Below are positions 25,340 to 32,321 of a stretch of 64,000 nt of DNA, piece after piece. This DNA is from Candidatus Bathyarchaeota archaeon. Its GTDB lineage: Archaea; Thermoproteota; Bathyarchaeia; 40CM-2-53-6; JALHTG01. Below the pieces are notes generated by a model. The model saw nothing but the letters and a program-made list of their open reading frames with translations, was not told where the DNA came from and did not search any database. Numbering within the stretch: position 1 is the first letter of the stretch; every line of letters starts with the position of its first letter. The stretch lies in the NCBI GenBank assembly GCA_022865705.1, contig JALHTG010000019.1, positions 62,001-126,000 on the forward strand. The letters run 5' to 3'. A program made the position numbers and the translations under genes.

Positions 25340-26563
25340 TCAGTCCCTTCTCGGCAGTGCCTTTCCTTTTGCCACGAGAAGAATCGCCGCTGCGCTAGGT
25401 ATAGTGACGGTTTTGTCCAAATACGGACCAAAGCTTTGATCTCCGATTCGGAATTGTGGGGCGTCTCTAACGTAGACTGTTTCTTCTCCCTCGAAGACAA
25501 TGGCATCTCTAAAGGGGTCGAACCGTTCGATGGAGTTGATCTCTACTGTTTTGAATCCTGTCTTTGCGTTCAACGTTTCTGGTACGCGAATGAGTCTATG
25601 AACGTCTGTTGTGACAACTGTATCTATTTTCGCAGATCCTTCCTCCACTGCTTTCTGGATGATTGCCTTCCACGTTGTTGGGCCTACCCCATCTGGGGGG
25701 ATTTTCCTTTGCTCTCCTATCCACTTGGAAGCAAATTCGTCTCTTTTGTTGGATATGGCCTTTGCTATTCGGCGGCTTATGCCCCATTTCACTAGTTCAT
25801 CTTCTGAGGTTTCGGTAAGAATCTCGTATATGCCTTTGTGGATCCTGCCTTGCCAACCTTGATTCTCGATGTTAGGTATCCCAGGATCGATTCTTCCGTC
25901 CAAGAGATCTGTGTGAAGGTTGGGATCGAAACCGAGGCCTAGGATATAGTCAACAATCTCTTTCCGTTCGTCGCTGCTTAGGCTTTTTGCTTCGTCTGCT
26001 CTTAGATGTACATGGTATCCTCTGTGTCCAGAGAAGCAGATGGTCATATTTTTTCGAGAAAATCCAAAGTCTTCTGTTAGAAAACCCAGGAGTTTGATTA
26101 CTTCCTCTCTGGCTCTCTCCAGACAGACCTCGCAGACCCATACCTCTCCATCTATCCTTTCTCCTTGGCATTTTGGGCATTTTTCCGGAGCAGAGCCCTT
26201 GCCTTGGGTCTTACAGTTCTTACAGGTCCAACGATCATGAGCGTCCTTACATGTGGTGTCTATATGGTCTGCGTCGACATCAAAGGTAAGGTCGGCCCCT
26301 TGCCAGTTCTTCTTGTCCATCTCTTGGTCTGGCTCTAAATAGTAGGCTGTCGAGTTGTATACGTGAGCAGGCACTTTTGTCCTGATGAATGACTGGAGGT
26401 CGGTCGCCTTTTTGAATGCCTTGTGTCTTATCATAATTCCTTCTTCGAACAGCAGGAATCCGAATTCTCTTTTTTCCATTTCGGGAGGGGGTCTTACCCT
26501 TCCGAAATTGTGTCTATAGTATTCTTCGAACTTACCTCTAATGTACTCGTCAGCTTCTCGCAT
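25340..26563 (-). CDS. priS: DNA primase small (catalytic) subunit
   Basis: Synthesises RNA/DNA primers. The catalytic acidic triad includes DVDAD at 95-99; a zinc-binding insert follows (CKNCKTQG and CPKCQGE), then CFSGHRGYHVHL (SGxRGxH primase motif) and LLDGRIDPGIPN. Length 407 is normal for archaea. The 3' end abuts gins and the 5' end overlaps priL by 14 bases, so the primase heterodimer and GINS are encoded together. Confidence 0.96.
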   Translation of the reverse strand: MREADEYIRGKFEEYYRHNFGRVRPPPEMEKREFGFLLFEEGIMIRHKAFKKATDLQSFIRTKVPAHVYNSTAYYLEPDQEMDKKNWQGADLTFDVDADHIDTTCKDAHDRWTCKNCKTQGKGSAPEKCPKCQGERIDGEVWVCEVCLERAREEVIKLLGFLTEDFGFSRKNMTICFSGHRGYHVHLRADEAKSLSSDERKEIVDYILGLGFDPNLHTDLLDGRIDPGIPNIENQGWQGRIHKGIYEILTETSEDELVKWGISRRIAKAISNKRDEFASKWIGEQRKIPPDGVGPTTWKAIIQKAVEEGSAKIDTVVTTDVHRLIRVPETLNAKTGFKTVEINSIERFDPFRDAIVFEGEETVYVRDAPQFRIGDQSFGPYLDKTVTIPSAAAILLVAKGKALPRRD

Positions 26564-27602
26564 GTTTTCGATCCTTATGTAAAGTGGGGCGGATTCTTCT
26601 TCTATAATAGGATAGCGGATGACTGATCTGGCTACAAATCTGGTCTGGAGAGATGCACAGACCGTGAGTTTTCAAAGTGGCGCATTTAGGGGGAGTGTAC
26701 TTTGTTTTTCCTCCTTTGGTTCCGGCAATGTGTTCAACCTGGTAGCGTGTCTTTCTTTCATCAAAGTCGGCAGCTGTCTTGAACAGACGCATAATCTCCT
26801 CTTGGCTTGCTCCGATGTTTACTAAGAAGCAAGTTAGGGCGAAGCGTCCGGCATGAGATATGTGTCTTCCAGACTCCACTGAATTGTAGAGGTTGCGCAT
26901 GCATGAGGGGATCGCTGTGAAGACGACAGCTTTGGGTAGTTCCCAGAAAGCTCCAGTTCCCTTTCTTTCTGCTACTAGGTTCCTCAATCTTCCGATTCTT
27001 TCTCTCAGAAAATCTGGTTCCTCAGCAACTGTTTCGCTAATCCTGCTGAGTATTCTATTCTGTATTTCTTCTTCGAGAAGTCTGGCGGCCTCATCTTTGC
27101 TTACGTGCACAAATCCATTATTGAGTTGACGATTGGTCAGTTTCCATTTGGGTTCTCTGATCCTCACAGCGTTCTTGACGTAGTTCTTGAAGTTTATTCT
27201 GAGAGTCTGTATCCCTTTGTTCATGTCTGTTCCAGAATGGTCAACCTTCCAGTCGAATGTTTTGGATGCTATTTCGATGATCCTATCCAGATTCTCGTTG
27301 GCCAGGAAGCGTGACGCTCTTCTAGATTCGGCCAGTGCGAAACGTCTTCTGACCCAATCATCATGAAGGATTGTCGCAAGATACACTGCAACTGGAAACG
27401 ACAGAATCTCCACATTATCATCTTGCCACTCTGATGAAATCGAGCCAGTTTCTATCGCTTGTCTTAGCCTGTTCTCTGCTCTGTCAAGAATCGAGGTGTA
27501 GCTTTGATCTGACAGCTCGTCAACTGTCAGTCTTCGTTCCCTGACGAATTCCACTGCTTCAGGAACGATCGGATACTTTGCCTGGTCAGTCTTACCTAGC
27601 AT
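26550..27602 (-). CDS. priL: DNA primase large subunit
   Basis: Regulatory subunit of the archaeo-eukaryotic primase. The C-terminal iron-sulfur domain has the four expected cysteines: PSCMRNL, LTCFLVNIG, PKCATLKTHGLC (with PDQICSQISHP completing the set). The N-terminal half is helical. Length 350. It is upstream of and overlaps priS; pcna lies 11 bases upstream on the same strand. Confidence 0.95.
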   Translation of the reverse strand: MLGKTDQAKYPIVPEAVEFVRERRLTVDELSDQSYTSILDRAENRLRQAIETGSISSEWQDDNVEILSFPVAVYLATILHDDWVRRRFALAESRRASRFLANENLDRIIEIASKTFDWKVDHSGTDMNKGIQTLRINFKNYVKNAVRIREPKWKLTNRQLNNGFVHVSKDEAARLLEEEIQNRILSRISETVAEEPDFLRERIGRLRNLVAERKGTGAFWELPKAVVFTAIPSCMRNLYNSVESGRHISHAGRFALTCFLVNIGASQEEIMRLFKTAADFDERKTRYQVEHIAGTKGGKTKYTPPKCATLKTHGLCISPDQICSQISHPLSYYRRRIRPTLHKDRKHARS

Positions 27603-27612
27603 CTCTGATTTC

Positions 27613-28368
27613 TTATTCCGCTTCTATTCTAGGCGCAAGATAATACTGCAATCGTCCCTGTTGAGGCATCTCGAACTGAATCCGGACTGGCATATTCGTG
27701 GAGTATTCAACAGTGACGACTTCAGAAGCTGTAGATCCAGCCTTGATGATTTCAGCCAGGTAGTTCAAGTTGAACGTAGCCTTCGAAGGTTCCTTCACCT
27801 CAAGATCAAGCAAAGCCTCGCTCCCTTTCTCCAGCTCTATTGTGGCGGTGCTCAGCTCTCCCGAGGCGTTAACCACGAATTTCTGCACACTAGACTCGAA
27901 CTTCACATTGTCACTTATTGCCTGGGAGTCCTCAATCATATCTCTGAAACTCCCCGCTATCATCTTGACTCGAGTGTTGAAGGTGAGTTTGGGAGTAGGA
28001 ACTTCTTCCTCCGCAGGTTCAAGAGTCGGCATAGTGAATCTCCTCATCATCTTTCCCTTCAAGGTCATCTCAATCTTCTTCGTTCCCTCATCATAGACGA
28101 TCTCGAGATGTTCGTCAGATCCTACTCTTCTGAGCAACTTGAGCATGGAGTTCATATTCACTCTGATCTTCAATGGAGCGGTGCACGAGTAACTCTCGAA
28201 TGCTGAACTCTGAAGTTCGAAGTCCACCATAGCCACATGTGACGGATCCATCGACCGAAGTCTCATTGCATCTGGCGTTATCTCGAAGTCAGACTCTTCA
28301 ATCAGTCTAGAGATTGCAGTAAGAAGATTCTTCCATATCTTGGCATCCGCGAATGATGCTTTGAACAT
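27613..28368 (-). CDS. pcn: Proliferating cell nuclear antigen (sliding clamp)
   Basis: Ring-forming processivity factor for replicative polymerase, FEN1 and ligase. The 251-residue protein has the two-domain clamp fold: MFKASFADAKIWKNLLTAI, the RLRSMDPSHVAMVDFEL loop (36-52), the interdomain linker near 120-130, and the C-terminal PVRIQFEMPQQGRLQYYLAPRIE. ATG 28368 is preceded by a strong AGGAGAG. A TATA-like TCTTTTAAGC at 28441-28450 suggests a 50-base leader. Confidence 0.97.
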   Translation of the reverse strand: MFKASFADAKIWKNLLTAISRLIEESDFEITPDAMRLRSMDPSHVAMVDFELQSSAFESYSCTAPLKIRVNMNSMLKLLRRVGSDEHLEIVYDEGTKKIEMTLKGKMMRRFTMPTLEPAEEEVPTPKLTFNTRVKMIAGSFRDMIEDSQAISDNVKFESSVQKFVVNASGELSTATIELEKGSEALLDLEVKEPSKATFNLNYLAEIIKAGSTASEVVTVEYSTNMPVRIQFEMPQQGRLQYYLAPRIEAE

Positions 28369-28440
28369 ATGCTCTCTCCTCTAATACTGTTGCTCTAACT
28401 TCAATCAACGACTCGATTGTATCCTCTGAGAGATGTTTCG

Positions 28441-28450
28441 GCTTAAAAGA
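28441..28450 (-). promoter_or_regulatory. TATA-like box upstream of pcn-priL-priS-gins cluster
   Basis: Minus-strand TCTTTTAAGC in the 105-base gap between tfs and pcn; it predicts initiation near 28419. Because every gene from pcn to nop10 is nearly contiguous, this promoter may drive much of the cluster. Confidence 0.45.
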
Positions 28451-28473
28451 CTAGAGGGTCAGTTACAGCGGAA

Positions 28474-28797
28474 CTAAGCGTTTTCTCTCCAAGTTGTCCG
28501 ACACTTGGTGCATCGGAAAAACTGTGTTGAGGACTCGTCAGCCCCCCTCGTTTGAACTAACCAATAGAAAGCCTCATTATTTCCGCACTTGGGGCACTCC
28601 ACTCTTGTCTTTGGCAGGGTCCGAATCTTTTGTTCCTCTCTTCCTATGACCACTATTTTCTCCGAGTCTTGCTGCATAGTGCTTAGACTCTTCTGAACCT
28701 TTCTGGTTTCGTACCCACACTTTGCACAACTCAGAACAACTTTCTTCTCCTTCTTTTGAGGGCTAAGAGTTGTTCCACATTTTGGACAGAATTGCAT
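28474..28797 (-). CDS. tfs: Transcription factor S (TFIIS/RPB9-like)
   Basis: Cleavage-stimulating factor for stalled archaeal RNA polymerase. The N-terminal zinc ribbon [11 protein letters not shown] with CAKCGYE and the C-terminal ribbon [12 protein letters not shown] with [14 protein letters not shown] are both complete. The catalytic acidic pair of TFIIS-type ribbons is expected in the loop RGADESSTQ, where D and E are present, pointing to an active TFS rather than an Rpb9-like form. 107 residues. Confidence 0.95.
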   Translation of the reverse strand: MQFCPKCGTTLSPQKKEKKVVLSCAKCGYETRKVQKSLSTMQQDSEKIVVIGREEQKIRTLPKTRVECPKCGNNEAFYWLVQTRGADESSTQFFRCTKCRTTWRENA

Positions 28798-28804
28798 TTG
28801 GCCT

Positions 28805-29368
28805 TCAGCTGCCAGCCCGCAATTGTCCTCGCGTCCAATTTAATCTTTTTGGGGCATTGACGGTTGATGCAATGAGGCCGGCGACTCTGACCGGCTCAGG
28901 AATGTGGCCCCTTAAGCAAGTGATTCTAAGGATCTCCATGACTTCCTCCTTGGTTAAGCCCATGCCAAGGACTGAAAGGTCATGTAGTCTGAACCTAATC
29001 GTGCTCTTCTCCCTTCCTGCTGCACAGTCAAACATCTCACTATATCTCTGCCGGAGAATGGCAATGGTTGGCATTTCTGTGGTATTATTGAACTCTGCCA
29101 GAACGGAGGATTGTCCAGATCGCAGCATAGTCCCATGTAAGATTGCGAATCTCAGCTCCTTATAGAACTTTGAAGCAACAACCATATCTCCCAAAACTTT
29201 TCCAAGCGTAGGAGTCGAGACATCAACATAAGAGCTCACAATCCCGTCAAGCCATAAGCCGCCTCTGAAGATGGCTCCAACAACAACCCTTCTTCTCCGT
29301 CTTGTATCACCGTCATCTATCCCTATGACTCTGGTCTCGGCTTTCAAGACTGCCACTCTATTTGTCAA
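28805..29368 (-). CDS. DUF99 family protein (endonuclease V-like fold)
   Basis: 187 residues of the archaeal DUF99 family. The signature [20 protein letters not shown] opens the protein, with a conserved acidic GIDDG turn, then [10 protein letters not shown] and a central [10 protein letters not shown] strand. DUF99 is distantly related to endonuclease V, but its own activity is not established. It overlaps the RNase III-like gene by 11 bases and precedes tfs by 7, so all three are probably one transcript. Confidence 0.9.
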   Translation of the reverse strand: MTNRVAVLKAETRVIGIDDGDTRRRRRVVVGAIFRGGLWLDGIVSSYVDVSTPTLGKVLGDMVVASKFYKELRFAILHGTMLRSGQSSVLAEFNNTTEMPTIAILRQRYSEMFDCAAGREKSTIRFRLHDLSVLGMGLTKEEVMEILRITCLRGHIPEPVRVAGLIASTVNAPKRLNWTRGQLRAGS

Positions 29369-29723
29369 TCAACTTCTTGATGATTTTCTCCGAAAGAGTT
29401 GTGAACGCGTCAGACGGAGAGTCTATCTGTGCCTCAAGAATCGCCAATATTTCGTCCATAGTCATGTAATTGTGGAGCCATACATATACGACAAGTGCTT
29501 CCACTGCGTTTGACACATCGCCTCTAGTCGTTCTTTTCGGGAGAAGTTTCCGAATTCCAGCCATTCGTGCCGCGTCAGCTAGGACCCTGTCACTGACTTT
29601 CGTTCCGATGGGCTCTCCAATACTGCGAGTGAGAGCTAGTGAGTAGACGAAGTTGACGAAAGCATCTCCTAGTTGAGCCAATTTTCGATCAGATAGAATT
29701 TTTGTGAATTCTTCGGTTTTCAC
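29358..29723 (-). CDS. Minimal RNase III-family protein
   Basis: A 121-residue protein with only the RNase III catalytic fold. RKLAQLGDAFVNFVYSLAL carries the first signature (LGDAxxxF), and SNAVEALVVYVWLHNY the second acidic helix (A-E/D-A). There is no double-stranded RNA-binding domain, as in Mini-III-like proteins. It presumably dimerises. Its substrate is unknown. It sits between rpoL and DUF99. Confidence 0.85.
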   Translation of the reverse strand: MKTEEFTKILSDRKLAQLGDAFVNFVYSLALTRSIGEPIGTKVSDRVLADAARMAGIRKLLPKRTTRGDVSNAVEALVVYVWLHNYMTMDEILAILEAQIDSPSDAFTTLSEKIIKKLIDK

Positions 29724-29801
29724 GGCTAGTGGATCCTGTCGAAGGCGGATTCTTTTCTTCTGGGAGAAATCGATCTAGACTTCTCAGAGAGATATTTCTC
29801 A

Positions 29802-30080
29802 TTATCCTATGGCTTTCTCAAATTCCTCGAGAAACTCGTTGCTATTCTGGCCAATTCTCTCTAGTGCTCTCAACAGTGCTCTTTCGGGAGATCGTCCTTC
29901 CTTGATCTTCACCTGAAAGATTGTCTTCCCTACTAGGGGATGTGGAATGTTATATCCCGCCATTTCCACCGACTTGTCCTCCAAGAGCGCATGCTGAAGT
30001 AGGTTACAGAAGGTATGTCCTTCCCCTTCAATCTCAAATCTCAATTCATTCTTTGTTTTCTTCAAAACGTTGATTTTCAA
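29802..30080 (-). CDS. rpoL: RNA polymerase subunit L (Rpb11-like)
   Basis: 92 residues. Forms the assembly heterodimer with RpoD (Rpb3-like). The motif GEGHTFCNLLQHALLEDKSVEMA contains the conserved alpha-motif helix, followed by GYNIPHPLVGK. Ends in an acidic C-terminal helix. It begins 12 bases after the Csl4 stop. Confidence 0.95.
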   Translation of the reverse strand: MKINVLKKTKNELRFEIEGEGHTFCNLLQHALLEDKSVEMAGYNIPHPLVGKTIFQVKIKEGRSPERALLRALERIGQNSNEFLEEFEKAIG

Positions 30081-30092
30081 CGCCGATTCCTC

Positions 30093-30668
30093 CTACGCAA
30101 TGTCCCTTCCGTAGTCTTCCGCTAGTTTCCTAGGTTCAACTCTTTCACATGATGGACACTGCAGGAGCCTGTTTCGCAATATGAGTAGATGTCCACATTG
30201 GGAACAGTAAGCCCTGACCACACCCAGCTCTCTGCCTATGGTTGTCAACTGAAGGATTCCATTTCTTGTGCTTGCCACCTTTGCACGAACTATATCCCCT
30301 GTCTTGCATACTTCCTTCATCGTCCTTTCGTATCTGGGGCTAGATGAAGAGATGTGAAGGATGCCCGAGAAAGGCGTTCCGACTTGCCTGCGGTTGATTT
30401 CAATGATGCTGACCTGGGCAACCTTGTCGTGCACACTTATGACTGCACTGGTAACAGTGGAGCCCTCCTCTGGGATCAGTGGCTTCTTCACTTTTCTCTG
30501 AATGCTAACGGTCTTGTTCACCGTGTCAATCCTAGCGAGGCCAGTAATCCCTGAGTATATGACCCCATTCTCCTCATGAGTGTCATAACCCGGAACGAAT
30601 TCCTCAATCACGCCCAGCCTTTCACCTGGAACAACGAACTCCGTGCTCTGCCCTATCTTTCTAGCCAT
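30093..30668 (-). CDS. csl4: Exosome RNA-binding subunit Csl4
   Basis: Cap subunit of the archaeal RNA exosome. The N-terminal domain (VPGERLGVIEEFVPG) is followed by an S1 domain (about 75-145: GDIVRAKVASTRNGILQLTT) and a C-terminal zinc ribbon (CSQCGHLLI with CPSCERVE). 191 residues, all three domains intact. It overlaps the upstream methyltransferase gene by 8 bases. Confidence 0.95.
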   Translation of the reverse strand: MARKIGQSTEFVVPGERLGVIEEFVPGYDTHEENGVIYSGITGLARIDTVNKTVSIQRKVKKPLIPEEGSTVTSAVISVHDKVAQVSIIEINRRQVGTPFSGILHISSSSPRYERTMKEVCKTGDIVRAKVASTRNGILQLTTIGRELGVVRAYCSQCGHLLILRNRLLQCPSCERVEPRKLAEDYGRDIA

Positions 30669-31293
30669 TCTTTATCATCCTGAAGAGATCAACTTCCACC
30701 AAATGCTTCTTCTTGTGGTGAAACGCGAATATGTGTGGAATCTCAAACTTGAGCTGATACACATCTGTGATGGTGCCTCCATGCCTTTCAGCCAGCCTTT
30801 TTATAAAGACTCTGTTCTCGACGCCGCTCTTGTGAAGTGAATAGACCACATCTGCGATTTCTAATGCTTTTGCTACAAAGATCCTGTCAGCACCTTTTCG
30901 CAATACTCCGAAGGGTGGATTCTGGATTACAGTGTCAAACCTACCAACAATCATTGTTGCATCGGAAAGTATCCATTGCACCCGCCCTTTCTGGCAGGCA
31001 GTTGCTGTATTCTCCTTTGCCGTTCCTATTGCCCTCTTGTCGATATCAACACCTACTGCCAGTCGCGCCCCCAAGTACACGCATCCAAGTGCAAGTCTTC
31101 CACTTCCACAACCAAGATCCACAACGGTTCTCTCACTTATGTCCCGATGTCGGTATTCCGCAATGAACAGCATCTCCGCCGCGACTTCGGGTGAAACCGT
31201 ATATTGCTCAAGAGTTGGTTTCGGCTCAGGATGAGGCTTCAGTGATTGGATGAATAGTTCAAGCTCCTTTCGAGGGACTATCCTCCTTTGCAT
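30661..31293 (-). CDS. METTL5-like RNA/DNA adenine methyltransferase
   Basis: A SAM-dependent methyltransferase of COG2263. VVDLGCGSGRLALG binds SAM and the catalytic QNPPFGVLRKGAD motif (NPPF) indicates N6-adenine chemistry, as in human METTL5, which methylates 18S rRNA. The early QYTVSPEVAAEML segment is typical of the family. The target here is inferred to be small-subunit rRNA. It overlaps dph2 by 35 bases. Confidence 0.88.
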   Translation of the reverse strand: MQRRIVPRKELELFIQSLKPHPEPKPTLEQYTVSPEVAAEMLFIAEYRHRDISERTVVDLGCGSGRLALGCVYLGARLAVGVDIDKRAIGTAKENTATACQKGRVQWILSDATMIVGRFDTVIQNPPFGVLRKGADRIFVAKALEIADVVYSLHKSGVENRVFIKRLAERHGGTITDVYQLKFEIPHIFAFHHKKKHLVEVDLFRMIKNG

Positions 31294-32293
31294 ATTCTTC
31301 CCAACGTTTCGTGCCTAGCGCTATCATGACTTCTTCTGGATTAAGGACAGGCCTTCTGAATCTCTCTTGGTCATCCAACGCAATTCTTGGGCAACCGGTG
31401 TTTACGAAACCTTCGATGTCTGAGAAATTCTCCAGAACAACGGGATCTATTTCTCTCAACGCAAGAAGCGCACATTCACGCCCTTTGCTTTCCAAGAGAC
31501 CTCTTATTTCGTGAGCCTTGGTCGGCTGAAATTGGCCCGTCTTGAGCCCTATGAGAACTCCCACTCTCTTTGCTTCTCTGAAGGAATCTACGGCCGCATA
31601 TCTCGTTCTGAGGAATCTTCTCGCTAGGTCCTCCACATCCCGGGCTTGATTTTGGTATGGGTCGCATACGATCGTCCTTTTTCCTGTTGCAATTCGGACA
31701 CCGATCCCATGAAAATCTCCTCCCGCAAGAACTACAAAAGCGTCAACCTCGGGGGAGATGGATTTGACTGTTTCGAACCTGCATCCTAGAATCTGTCCAT
31801 CATATTTCAGTTCCCCCTCATGTCTTCCTATGAGGACAGTTTTTCCCGACCTCTCCAGGATTTTTTTGGCCTTTTCCAATTCTCCAATGTGCTGGATGAC
31901 CGATGCAAGTCCAATTGCCTTCTCTCTGCTGAGTTTTGCCACAGCTTTCTCAACGGCAGCGCCTACATCCAGTGAGGATCTTGCTTCGATGAATAGGCAT
32001 TTGTTGGTCAACGTTCCTGAGTGCCCAAAGTGGACTATGAGATCAGCATCTAGGAGTGATGCTTCGTTCAGAGCCAAGTCGCAGGAACCGTAACATGGAT
32101 CTGCTGAGATTATTATCTCGGAAGAGGTCCGCTTCTCAAGCTCACGAGACAACGCGAATGCTGACGGCCTAAGCCCCTCTGGAACCTGAAGCAGGACTCG
32201 CTTGGCTTTCCGCCTAGCTATCTCTTGTATTACCGTTTCTTGGTTTAGATCCAACAACTTGCTTTGGATCCTTGATAAGCAGATGACAATCAT
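31259..32293 (-). CDS. dph2: Diphthamide biosynthesis radical enzyme Dph2
   Basis: Transfers the 3-amino-3-carboxypropyl group from SAM to the target histidine of elongation factor 2. Three cysteines that hold the [4Fe-4S] cluster are in SADPCYGSCDLAL, RTIVCDPYQ and VNTGCPRIALDD. Length 344 fits archaeal Dph2 homodimers. ATG or near-cognate starts at 32293 give an N-terminus slightly longer than usual. It is first in the run leading to nop10. Confidence 0.93.
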   Translation of the reverse strand: MIVICLSRIQSKLLDLNQETVIQEIARRKAKRVLLQVPEGLRPSAFALSRELEKRTSSEIIISADPCYGSCDLALNEASLLDADLIVHFGHSGTLTNKCLFIEARSSLDVGAAVEKAVAKLSREKAIGLASVIQHIGELEKAKKILERSGKTVLIGRHEGELKYDGQILGCRFETVKSISPEVDAFVVLAGGDFHGIGVRIATGKRTIVCDPYQNQARDVEDLARRFLRTRYAAVDSFREAKRVGVLIGLKTGQFQPTKAHEIRGLLESKGRECALLALREIDPVVLENFSDIEGFVNTGCPRIALDDQERFRRPVLNPEEVMIALGTKRWEEYAKEDSPSKGA

Positions 32294-32321
32294 TCATTGG
32301 GACTGTCAGATTTCTAGTCGT

